From contig DRAE01000150.1 of the NCBI GenBank assembly GCA_011041895.1, positions 1 through 8,282 of the forward strand: a stretch of 8,282 bases of DNA. Direction: 5' to 3'. A program made the translations under genes and the position numbers. Source of the stretch: Candidatus Bathyarchaeota archaeon (GTDB lineage Archaea; Thermoproteota; DRAE01). The notes under the pieces were generated by a model that made no database searches, was not told the origin of the DNA, and saw nothing but the letters and a program-made list of their open reading frames with translations. Within the stretch, counting starts at the first letter, position 1. The number at the start of each line of letters is the position of its first letter. Positions 1 to 5,508 of the stretch are shown piece by piece.

Positions 1-3
1 ATT

Positions 4-30
4 CACTAACTGAATATTTAAGTGTTAGTG
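4..30. repeat. Perfect 7-bp inverted repeat, 13-nt loop
   Basis: CACTAAC at 4-10 is the exact reverse complement of GTTAGTG at 24-30, with an AT-rich 13-base spacer. It lies about 20 bases beyond the 3' end of the tRNA-Gln gene on the minus strand. It could be a hairpin in read-through RNA, or a protein-binding palindrome for a gene to the left of the window. A 7-bp repeat can also arise by chance, so no function is claimed. Confidence 0.35.
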
Positions 31-48
31 TGGGCTGTGAAAAGGAGG

Positions 49-124
49 TGGTAGGCCCGCCCGGATTCGAACCGGGGTCGTCGGGGCCAGAGCCCGACAT
101 GCTTGTCCGCTACACCACGGGCCT
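49..124 (-). tRNA. tRNA-Gln, anticodon CUG, CCA end encoded
   Basis: Read on the minus strand this folds into a full cloverleaf. The acceptor stem AGGCCCG (118-124) pairs with CGGGCCT (53-59). The D stem GTGT/GCAT uses G-U pairs, and the D loop contains GG. The anticodon stem TCGGG/CCCGA holds the loop CTCTGGC, so the anticodon is CUG (88-90), decoding CAG. The variable loop has four bases. The T stem CCCGG/CCGGG holds TTCGAAT. The discriminator A (52) is followed by CCA (49-51) in the DNA, so the end need not be added after transcription. The A1:U72 pair is characteristic of archaeal tRNA-Gln, which is charged through Glu-tRNA-Gln and GatDE. No intron is present. A CCTCCTTTTC pyrimidine run follows directly and may stop transcription. 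Confidence 0.95.
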
Positions 125-129
125 GCTTT

Positions 130-161
130 CACTATAGTATAGTTGCTTGTGATAGATTAAT
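130..161 (-). promoter_or_regulatory. Possible tRNA-Gln promoter with 13-base palindrome
   Basis: This is the gap between the hydrolase stop codon and the tRNA 5' end. On the minus strand ATTAATCTAT (161-152) lies 28-37 bases before the mature tRNA, about where an archaeal TATA box is expected. Between it and the gene, ACTATA-G-TATAGT (131-143) is a palindrome with a single central base. It is too close to the tRNA to be the main TATA element unless transcription starts inside the gene. The tRNA could also be read through from the operon upstream. Confidence 0.35.
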
Positions 162-713
162 TTATTTCGTTATTATGCTGAGCACTTGTTTGAGGGGCAT
201 CACTTTTGCATTGTATAGGCGTTTCATTGTTTCTATGCCTTTCTTATGATCTTTCTCTGATAGTGATTCAACGCATTCCATTGGAATTATTATCTTGTAG
301 CCTCTGTAGAATGCATCTGCAGCCGTGTGTTGTACGCATATGTCAGTGCATATTCCTGTTAAAATTAGTGTATCTACTTTTAGCTCTCTTAGCATGTCGT
401 CTAGGTCGGTGTTGTAGAAGCCGCTGTACCTTCTTTTCTCGATTATGTAGTCTCCCTTTTGTGGAGCTAGCTCCTCTATCACTTCTGCCCCCCATGTCCC
501 CTTAACTGCATGTGGTGGCCATATTTTGAACTCTAGGTCTATTTCTTCGAGGTGGGAGTCGTTGACATATATCACGGGGATCTTCTTTTCATGTGCCACC
601 CTTAGCAGTTCCTTTATATATGGAATTATTCTCCTGAATCGCTCCGATTTTAAGCTTCCCTTTATGAAGTCATTCAACATGTCTATTACAAGTATCGCAC
701 ATTTTGTGGGCAT
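162..713 (-). CDS. Isochorismatase-fold cysteine hydrolase (nicotinamidase-like)
   Basis: A 183-residue protein with the usual length and fold pattern of the isochorismatase/nicotinamidase family. Seen: catalytic Asp11 in LVIDMLNDF, Lys93 in IIEKRRYSGF, and Cys126 in GICTDICVQ, giving the D-K-C triad. Asp52 and His54 in NDSH, with His68 in WPPHAVKGTWGAE, resemble the metal and substrate region of amidases of this family. Classical PncA has DWHP plus a further His, which is not seen here, so the substrate (nicotinamide, another amide, or other) cannot be named. The protein should be cytosolic. A GTG at 722 would add three residues, but it lies inside the Shine-Dalgarno sequence GAGGTGA, which sits 5 bases before the ATG at 713; I therefore chose the ATG. 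It is the last gene of the prenol-kinase operon, 14 bases after its neighbour's stop. Confidence 0.88.
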   Translation of the reverse strand: MPTKCAILVIDMLNDFIKGSLKSERFRRIIPYIKELLRVAHEKKIPVIYVNDSHLEEIDLEFKIWPPHAVKGTWGAEVIEELAPQKGDYIIEKRRYSGFYNTDLDDMLRELKVDTLILTGICTDICVQHTAADAFYRGYKIIIPMECVESLSEKDHKKGIETMKRLYNAKVMPLKQVLSIITK

Positions 714-727
714 TTCGCTCACCTCAT

Positions 728-1615
728 TTATACAAGTAGTATATAAATTAGGGATGCAACTATAGCTCCTACAAGTGAGCTTAGAAAGTTTACTAGGTCA
801 TTGGAGAACCATGAAATACCTCTGATTTGTCTGGTTTTTTCACCACAGAGGTGGATTTTTCTCTCAGTCTCCTTTTTACACTTGTCACAGTAGTATATGG
901 CCTGCACTGTGGCTCCCATTATACTGTCCGCTAGCGAACCTATGAGACCTCCAATAATGCTAGCTGGAAATATCCATAGAATACCATAATAAAGCTTTCC
1001 AAAGTGGAATAATGCATCTAATTCAATGCATAGGATAGCTACAAAAGCCATGAAAAGCGTTGCTGCAAAGGAGCATAAAGTTCCAAGCCTTGAAACTCCT
1101 CCCGAGGTTCCAGGTGGAACTCTTTTCCAGTTAGTTATCATTCTAGGCCACTCTTTGCTTAACACACCTATCTCAGTTGCCCAAGTGTCAGCTGTGACAG
1201 TTGACATTGCACCTATGAAGGCTGCTGTAAATATGCTTGTATAAAATATTTCAAATTTGAACTCCATGCCCCCAGTTAACATGTGGTAAAAAAGTAGGGT
1301 GGCAATTACGCTTCCAACTCCAGCGTTTGCAATAGCCTGCCAGAAATCTCTTCTCCCACCCTTAGCGAATTTCTCGGCTAAACGCTCTTTCACCTTGAAC
1401 TTGTACTTTGTGAGCATACTTGATGAAACAAAAAATGCTATAAGCAGTGTAAACCATATCCATCCACCGAATCCAAATATTATGGTTCCAACGATGAGTG
1501 CTCCTATGAGCCCACTCTTTGATAGACTTCCCTTTTTATACCCGGATCCGGCTATTAGTAGGCTGAAGATTATTCCTGCGGCAATGTTTATCAGTGTATA
1601 GTTTGCATCTATCAA
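728..1615 (-). CDS. DUF92/VTE6-like membrane protein, putative prenyl-phosphate kinase
   Basis: A 295-residue polytopic membrane protein of the DUF92 (TMEM19) family. Seen: about seven hydrophobic segments (roughly 8-24, 36-60, 96-113, 126-140, 182-198, 208-228, 274-294). Conserved loops include ADTWATEIG (142-150), PPGTSGGVS (167-175) and SLADSIMGA (227-235). There is also a C243xxC246...H255xCG patch that could bind metal, and a C-terminal NDLVN (272-276). Known: the plant member VTE6 phosphorylates phytyl phosphate to phytyl diphosphate. Inferred: here it makes a prenyl diphosphate from the product of the kinase encoded just upstream; the chain length is unknown. The start is TTG at 1615. 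GGTGA lies six bases before it inside the preceding gene, and only one base separates it from that gene's TGA, so translation is probably coupled. DUF92 proteins are often left uncharacterised, so the activity call is weaker than the family call. Confidence 0.87.
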   Translation of the reverse strand: MIDANYTLINIAAGIIFSLLIAGSGYKKGSLSKSGLIGALIVGTIIFGFGGWIWFTLLIAFFVSSSMLTKYKFKVKERLAEKFAKGGRRDFWQAIANAGVGSVIATLLFYHMLTGGMEFKFEIFYTSIFTAAFIGAMSTVTADTWATEIGVLSKEWPRMITNWKRVPPGTSGGVSRLGTLCSFAATLFMAFVAILCIELDALFHFGKLYYGILWIFPASIIGGLIGSLADSIMGATVQAIYYCDKCKKETERKIHLCGEKTRQIRGISWFSNDLVNFLSSLVGAIVASLIYILLV

Positions 1616-1616
1616 T

Positions 1617-2339
1617 TCAGCTCACCAGCATTTTCCACAATGGCAACAGTATAAGTGCCGGGATTAATGGAACTGTTAAATTATCCGTTCCCTTAATGGA
1701 GAACAGTTCGACTATTGCACCAATTAGAGCTCCCAGTATACAGACAACTACTTGGCTTATAAATGAGACGTGGACACTATAGTATGATGTGAAAATGTAC
1801 ATTGCTATAAAGGATGATATTGCTCCAGCCACAAATAGTCCAATACTTCCCTCAACGGTCTTCTCAAGTTCAAGAATCTTAATCTTATGCTTTCCAAAGG
1901 CCTGCCCTATTGGAGTAGCTAATCCATCCCCCCAAGTCATCCACATGATGGCTGCAGCAGCCAGTGGAAGATATTCAACGCCTAGAAGTCCCCAGAACAC
2001 GCCCACGAGCACAGTTAGCGTTATTGGAAAGTATACTGTTCCAAGTCCCCTTTCAGCCTTCTGAGATTTCTCAACCTCGATTGCCTTAAAGGTTTCCTTG
2101 TAGTATGATAGAATATTTAAGAAGATGAATATTATTGGAGGGACTATTGCATACCATGGATTTGTGAAAGGCCATAGACAGAAGAAGACCCAATTCCCAG
2201 CTGTTACATGTACAAACTTTCTAGTGAACTCTTGTGGCCTATTGAATTTCTTTCTAAGGAGCTCCCCTATTCCAAGAATGATGAAGACATATACTAGTGA
2301 GATCACTATTCCAAAAATGTTCATTAACAGCTCATCCAA
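1617..2339 (-). CDS. Polyprenol/phytol kinase-like CTP-dependent kinase (VTE5/SEC59 family)
   Basis: A 240-residue integral membrane protein with about seven or eight hydrophobic segments, matching the dolichol kinase/phytol kinase/CdsA-like family. Seen in order: RKFVH (40-44), WGDGLATPIGQAFGK (136-150), EKTVEGS (159-165), and E211 with GTDNLTVP (217-224). These are the family's nucleotide and metal-binding loops. Known: members use CTP to phosphorylate dolichol, phytol or other prenols at the membrane. Inferred: it makes a prenyl monophosphate for the DUF92 protein next in the operon. The start is TTG at 2339, supported by GGTGA six bases upstream, the same arrangement as in the next gene. 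Two upstream ATGs (2344 and 2353) are out of frame, since neither distance is a multiple of three. No clear TATA box was found, and transcripts may come through the decayed GTPase locus upstream. Confidence 0.87.
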   Translation of the reverse strand: MDELLMNIFGIVISLVYVFIILGIGELLRKKFNRPQEFTRKFVHVTAGNWVFFCLWPFTNPWYAIVPPIIFIFLNILSYYKETFKAIEVEKSQKAERGLGTVYFPITLTVLVGVFWGLLGVEYLPLAAAAIMWMTWGDGLATPIGQAFGKHKIKILELEKTVEGSIGLFVAGAISSFIAMYIFTSYYSVHVSFISQVVVCILGALIGAIVELFSIKGTDNLTVPLIPALILLPLWKMLVS

Positions 2340-2460
2340 CTCATGTCACCATGTTAAAATACACCTGGTTTGAAAATAATACTCACCCATGTTAGGTGGT
2401 TGCCCGTGCTTTATCTTTTGGTAACTAGGGTGTTTCAGGAGTTTGCATGGGCTTCCCTTT

Positions 2461-2853
2461 AATCCCTTCTTGGGCATTATATCGAGTTTTAGCTGTGTTA
2501 TAACTGATAGCAGTAACCCTATGGTGAGCTCGTTTATCCGGTGTCGATTATCGTGGTTTCGGCATTTAGAGAGAATATTTTATCTATGACGAGCTTTCTC
2601 TCCCTGACTATTCTATTGCTGGCTTCGATCATTACAGCATTTGGGACAAGCTTTTCTTCAATCATTATTTTTCTCGTTGTGAAAAAATGATCGATACCAA
2701 AGTCAGAGGTGTATGGGATATGCTCGGCTCCCGGGTCGAGATTCACAGCATTAACTTCATAATCTATATTTTTCTTCAGCCATCGATAGAGTGCTCGGTC
2801 ACAGATGACTTTCCTGAACTAGCTGGGCCAGCCATGAATAGATTAACTTTCAT
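2461..2853 (-). pseudogene. Decayed GPN-loop GTPase gene
   Basis: A GPN-loop GTPase is recognisable but broken. From ATG 2853, preceded by GAGGAA, the frame reads a P-loop region, MAGPASSGKSSVTE, then stops at TGA 2776-2778. One frame away the sequence continues as LYRWLKKNIDYEVN and NLDPGAEHIPY. Restoring one base near 2791-2797 joins the two parts. This second frame runs to TTIIDTG and TAA at 2534, where DTPGQ would be expected. A third frame from 2531 gives EL, then LLSVITQLKLDIM, resembling the helix before the guanine-specificity NKxD motif; about 45-50 residues are missing between the two. The signature GPN tripeptide reads VPN. After about 2461 no family similarity is visible, although this third frame stays open to 2346. 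The gene is divergent from the Get3 gene. A TATA-like TTTTTATAAT (2906-2897) still precedes it. Confidence 0.8.
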
Positions 2854-2917
2854 TTTGAATTCCTCGACAACTTCAATTTAGAGAGCTTCTTTATGGATTA
2901 TAAAAAGGGTGGTCTAA
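2854..2917. promoter_or_regulatory. Divergent intergenic promoter region
   Basis: These 64 bases separate the GTPase remnant (minus) from the Get3 gene (plus). For the minus strand, TTTTTATAAT at 2906-2897 would start RNA near 2876, giving a leader of about 22 bases with a GAGGAA ribosome site; this is a plausible relic promoter. For the plus strand, TTCTTTATGG around 2886-2895 is a weak TATA candidate. GGGTGGT at 2907-2913, five bases before ATG 2918, is the ribosome-binding site of the ATPase. Confidence 0.4.
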
Positions 2918-3871
2918 ATGAGCTTTGAAGAGCATATTCTAGACAAGAGATATATCATAGTTGGAGGGAAAGGTGGTGTAGGTAAAACTACAATTGCATC
3001 GACTATTGCAACCCATATTGCAGGGAGACTTGATGAAGATATTCTTCTCATGTCAACGGACCCTGCTCACTCGCTTAGTGATTCCCTTGATGTAAAGGAT
3101 AAAGGAAAAAACTTCTATAGTCTCGAGGAATTTGATAACTTGTATGTTCTTGAGCTTGATCCATCGAAGGAGATTAAGAGAATCATGGAGAAGTTTGGGC
3201 AAGTTGAGTCCCCGCTTCCGTATATTGACTTGATGATGGGGAACATGCCTGGAGTTGATGAGCTTTTTTCGTTTCAAATTGTCTTGGAGAATATTTTGAG
3301 GGAGGAGTTTAGTCGCATGGTTATCGATACTGCTCCAACGGGTCATACTTTGAGGCTTTTATCGCTTCCAGAGGTTATGGAGAGCTGGGTTGGAAGAATG
3401 CTTAAAGTTCACTTGACGCTTTCAAAGTGGTTTGCATCGTTTAAATCGCTTATAGGTCTTGGAGAGGACAGAGCTTATGACATGGTACTTAATTTTCTTA
3501 AGGAGATGAGGGAGACTGTTGAAAGAGCTCGTGAAAAGCTTACATGTGAGAGGGAGACTACATTCATTGTAGTAACTATTCCGGAGGAGATGGCCATCGA
3601 GGAAACGAATAGGCTTTTAATAGCCCTCGAAAACTATGGTATTCCAGTCAAGTATATCGTTGTTAACATGATCTATAGGGGGTTTGAAGGTTGCCCATTT
3701 TGTAAGGCTAGGAGAAAAGTTCATACGAAGAATTTAGAGAGAATTTACAAGGTCTTCTCTGACGAGTATGAAATCGTTGAGGTCCCGCTTATGCCATATG
3801 AGGTTAGAGGGTTGAAAGCTCTCTCCAACATTGCAGGTGTTCTCTTTGGAGGAGGGCATATGGCCAATTGA
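2918..3871 (+). CDS. get3: Get3/ArsA-family ATPase (TRC40 homologue)
   Basis: A 317-residue single-domain SIMIBI-class ATPase. Seen in order: deviant P-loop GKGGVGKTT (17-25), switch I STDPAHSLSD (46-55), PGVDE (111-115), switch II DTAPTGHTLRLLSLPE (137-152), a C259-P-F-C262 zinc-type motif, and PLMPYEVRG (290-298). Known: Get3/TRC40 dimerises through a CxxC-bound zinc and shields the membrane segment of tail-anchored proteins for delivery; archaeal homologues share the fold. Bacterial ArsA, the arsenite-pump ATPase, is usually a tandem double-domain protein; this single-domain form with CxxC and no arsenic genes nearby favours a Get3-like role. The hydrophobic stretch between about 155 and 200 would correspond to the client-binding helices. 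The start is ATG 2918 with GGGTGGT five bases upstream. It is the only plus-strand gene in the window. Its last 45 codons lie opposite the end of the thioredoxin-like gene. Confidence 0.93.
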   Translation: MSFEEHILDKRYIIVGGKGGVGKTTIASTIATHIAGRLDEDILLMSTDPAHSLSDSLDVKDKGKNFYSLEEFDNLYVLELDPSKEIKRIMEKFGQVESPLPYIDLMMGNMPGVDELFSFQIVLENILREEFSRMVIDTAPTGHTLRLLSLPEVMESWVGRMLKVHLTLSKWFASFKSLIGLGEDRAYDMVLNFLKEMRETVERAREKLTCERETTFIVVTIPEEMAIEETNRLLIALENYGIPVKYIVVNMIYRGFEGCPFCKARRKVHTKNLERIYKVFSDEYEIVEVPLMPYEVRGLKALSNIAGVLFGGGHMAN

Positions 3872-4360
3872 CTTTGTTAAAAGCTTCTCTTGCACTGCTA
3901 AGGTGTCATTTATGAATAGTTTGAGCATAGTCTCGTTTAGAAGACCCTCATGCCTTTTATATATTGTGTAGTTGCTTAAAACGGATATAGTCGTTGGACA
4001 AATGATAATGTTATAGTCTTCACATGCTTCTGAACCATTGTATTTTGTGTTAACTTCTAGGATCATAAATAGAGACTTGCCCTTGTACATTTGCCTGACA
4101 TTTTGGAATACTAGAAGTTGCATCATGGAAGTATTTGAGGTTCTATCATAGAATAACATTATAACTGGTTTACCTGTTCTATTAGACTCATCTAAAACCT
4201 TTGCAATTGTAAACGTTGACTTTGGAGCTGTAGAGCCAGGGTATCCTGCAGGAATAGTTGGCTTTGGCGTTAAGGTCCATGCTGTAATTATAGCTATCAT
4301 TGCTATTATTAACGCTGTTGAGACGAGTCTTGTAGCCCAGATCTTTGCCTCGGAGGGCAT
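3734..4360 (-). CDS. Membrane-anchored thioredoxin-fold protein without CxxC
   Basis: A 208-residue protein with one N-terminal membrane anchor (about 11-30) after a short charged start, then a Pro-rich linker and a thioredoxin-like domain (about 50-160). Seen: KPVIMLFYD (64-72) matches the strand before the thioredoxin active site, but TSNTSMM stands where CxxC would be. CPTT (121-124) matches the cis-Pro loop, with Cys121 just before the proline and Cys113 nearby. Six N-x-S/T sequons (Asn60, 76, 108, 130, 142, 151) suggest the domain lies outside the cell and is glycosylated. The last 45 residues (164-208) are read antisense through the 3' end of the Get3 gene and show no domain pattern, as if an original stop was lost. 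ATG 4360 follows the polyferredoxin stop by six bases and has GTGGAG upstream, so the two should be co-translated. The function is unknown; a redox or structural partner of the polyferredoxin is an inference. Confidence 0.72.
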   Translation of the reverse strand: MPSEAKIWATRLVSTALIIAMIAIITAWTLTPKPTIPAGYPGSTAPKSTFTIAKVLDESNRTGKPVIMLFYDRTSNTSMMQLLVFQNVRQMYKGKSLFMILEVNTKYNGSEACEDYNIIICPTTISVLSNYTIYKRHEGLLNETMLKLFINDTLAVQEKLLTKSIGHMPSSKENTCNVGESFQPSNLIWHKRDLNDFILVREDLVNSL

Positions 4361-4366
4361 TTTAAT

Positions 4367-5302
4367 CTACTCCACTACGGCTATAGACAGGGCATTTTCA
4401 GGGCATGCAAATATACAGTCCATGCATTTTATGCATTCTGAATCCATAAGTTTTCCTTTTTCCTTTAGCACTTTAAGAACAGGTATCTGCATTGGGCATA
4501 CTTTGCTGCAGGTTTCGCATTCAATGCATCTGACAATGTTCCTTTTTATCGTTAGCAGACTATGTTCGCTACTGAAAGTGGCCATTAATGCCCCTACTGG
4601 GCATAGGTATCTGCACCAGAAGCGTGGAATGAAGAACATCAAGGTCAAAAGTATGCCTAGAAATACTATCCTGAATATAAGTATAGGCTCTTGAACCTCG
4701 ATTAAATTTATTAAGAGCATAGGATTTAGAATCACTCTAAGTTGACTAGGGTTAGAGGCTATGTAGGATATTATTTTAGGGATTACTGTAAAAAACGTCT
4801 CTGATGGAGAGAACGGTGTAAAAGGCTGATATGCAAAGTATCCAAGAGCATCTATAAACTCTTTCCCTCGATTTTGTGCAGTTAGCACACCTACTATGCC
4901 AACCATAAGTATTGTAAGGAATAACACCATATACTTTACCTGTTTAAGAAAATTATGTGCTCTCTTTGAAACCGTGACTTTCTTGTATCCAATGTATGAT
5001 ATTAGGTCCTGTAGAAGGCCGAATGGACATATCCATCCACAGAATGTTCTCCCAAGAGTGGCTGCAATGACTATGAATATTCCAAGCGTGATAAATGGAA
5101 AGATTGCATGTGATATCCTATACTGTATAACATCGAACCCTCCCAAAAATGCTGCTGTCGGAACAGTTGATGGATAAAGTATTGGAAGTGGAATTGTAAA
5201 TTCTTCGCATATACCAAGTATGCATGCATTTAGGATTATGAAGGCTATGAACTGTATAGTTGTTCTAACGATTTTGAATAGCGTGAACTTTTTGGGGAAC
5301 AT
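4367..5302 (-). CDS. NapH/NosR/CcoG-like membrane polyferredoxin
   Basis: A 311-residue membrane iron-sulfur protein. Seen: about five or six hydrophobic segments; two CxxxCP loops, FCGWICPFG (Cys88, Cys92) and WCRYLCPVG (Cys230, Cys234), each at a membrane edge; then two 4Fe-4S ferredoxin motifs near the C-terminus, CIECETCSKVCP (Cys259, 262, 265, 269) and CIKCMDCIFACP (Cys290, 293, 296, 300). This is the layout of NapH, NosR C-terminal domain and CcoG/RdxA proteins, which pass electrons at the membrane to periplasmic reductases or assist metal-centre assembly. No nitrate, nitrous oxide or cytochrome oxidase genes are nearby, so the electron acceptor is unknown. The start is either GTG 5311, one base after the previous stop, or ATG 5302; I chose the ATG because the GTG sits where other genes here have the GTG of their ribosome site. 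It is co-transcribed with the small membrane protein and the thioredoxin-like gene. Confidence 0.88.
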   Translation of the reverse strand: MFPKKFTLFKIVRTTIQFIAFIILNACILGICEEFTIPLPILYPSTVPTAAFLGGFDVIQYRISHAIFPFITLGIFIVIAATLGRTFCGWICPFGLLQDLISYIGYKKVTVSKRAHNFLKQVKYMVLFLTILMVGIVGVLTAQNRGKEFIDALGYFAYQPFTPFSPSETFFTVIPKIISYIASNPSQLRVILNPMLLINLIEVQEPILIFRIVFLGILLTLMFFIPRFWCRYLCPVGALMATFSSEHSLLTIKRNIVRCIECETCSKVCPMQIPVLKVLKEKGKLMDSECIKCMDCIFACPENALSIAVVE

Positions 5303-5312
5303 TTTAGACACT

Positions 5313-5462
5313 TCATGGGAGCCCCAGTGGGCCTTCCGATATGAAATGTTTAAGCATCGTCTTTAACTGGGGGAGCATTCCACGATCTATTCCAAATACT
5401 ATAAGCGCTATTCCTATCATGAGCAGTAGAAGGGCTAAAGTTCTTGGTCTCATATTCATCAT
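5313..5462 (-). CDS. Small single-pass membrane protein
   Basis: A protein of about 49 residues with a basic start (MMNMRPRT), one strong membrane helix (LALLLLMIGIALIVFGI) and a short amphipathic tail ending in GPLGLP. No family is recognised. Its TGA is separated from the GTG option of the polyferredoxin gene by one base, which makes co-expression and a role as a small subunit or anchor plausible. The frame is open upstream to an ATG at 5498 (61 residues). That ATG has no ribosome site, and the extra residues are encoded by AT-rich DNA that looks like a promoter. ATGs at 5462, 5459 and 5453 lie about 25 bases after TCTTTTATTTA, which fits a leaderless message. The start is therefore uncertain. 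Confidence 0.55.
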   Translation of the reverse strand: MMNMRPRTLALLLLMIGIALIVFGIDRGMLPQLKTMLKHFISEGPLGLP

Positions 5463-5475
5463 CGGGGTTGGCCGA

Positions 5476-5508
5476 TTTATGTAAATAAAAGATATCATTA
5501 AATAAAGT
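5476..5508 (-). promoter_or_regulatory. Possible promoter of the polyferredoxin module
   Basis: On the minus strand CTTTATTTAATG (5506-5495) and TCTTTTATTTACATAAA (about 5491-5475) form a T/A-rich tract just after the cysteine-rich gene's stop. The second element has a TATA-like core about 25 bases before the ATG cluster at 5462-5453. This would separate the three-gene membrane module from the endA cluster upstream. No ribosome-binding site is visible near these starts, in keeping with leaderless translation. The call rests on base pattern only. Confidence 0.35.

Noticed and set aside
2346..2531. Open minus-strand frame reaching almost to the prenol kinase start, as a separate small gene
   Set aside because: Its first part matches the GTPase helix before NKxD and the rest has no recognisable pattern or start site, so it reads as the tail of the remnant.
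2534..2746. A stand-alone 70-residue minus-strand gene
   Set aside because: Its sequence is an internal piece of the GPN GTPase, with the P-loop in another frame upstream and a further segment downstream, so it is a pseudogene fragment.
2776..2800. Programmed frameshift in the GPN GTPase
   Set aside because: No slippery heptamer with a downstream structure is evident, and the gene carries further lesions, including an internal deletion and a changed GPN motif.
2918..3871. Arsenite-pump ATPase in an arsenic resistance operon
   Set aside because: The protein has a single ATPase domain with a Get3-type CxxC, and there are no arsB, arsR, arsD or arsC genes in the window.
4422..4694. Plus-strand open frame opposite the polyferredoxin
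   Set aside because: Its Cys/His/Met-rich product mirrors the ferredoxin cysteine codons on the other strand; no start signal or domain supports it.
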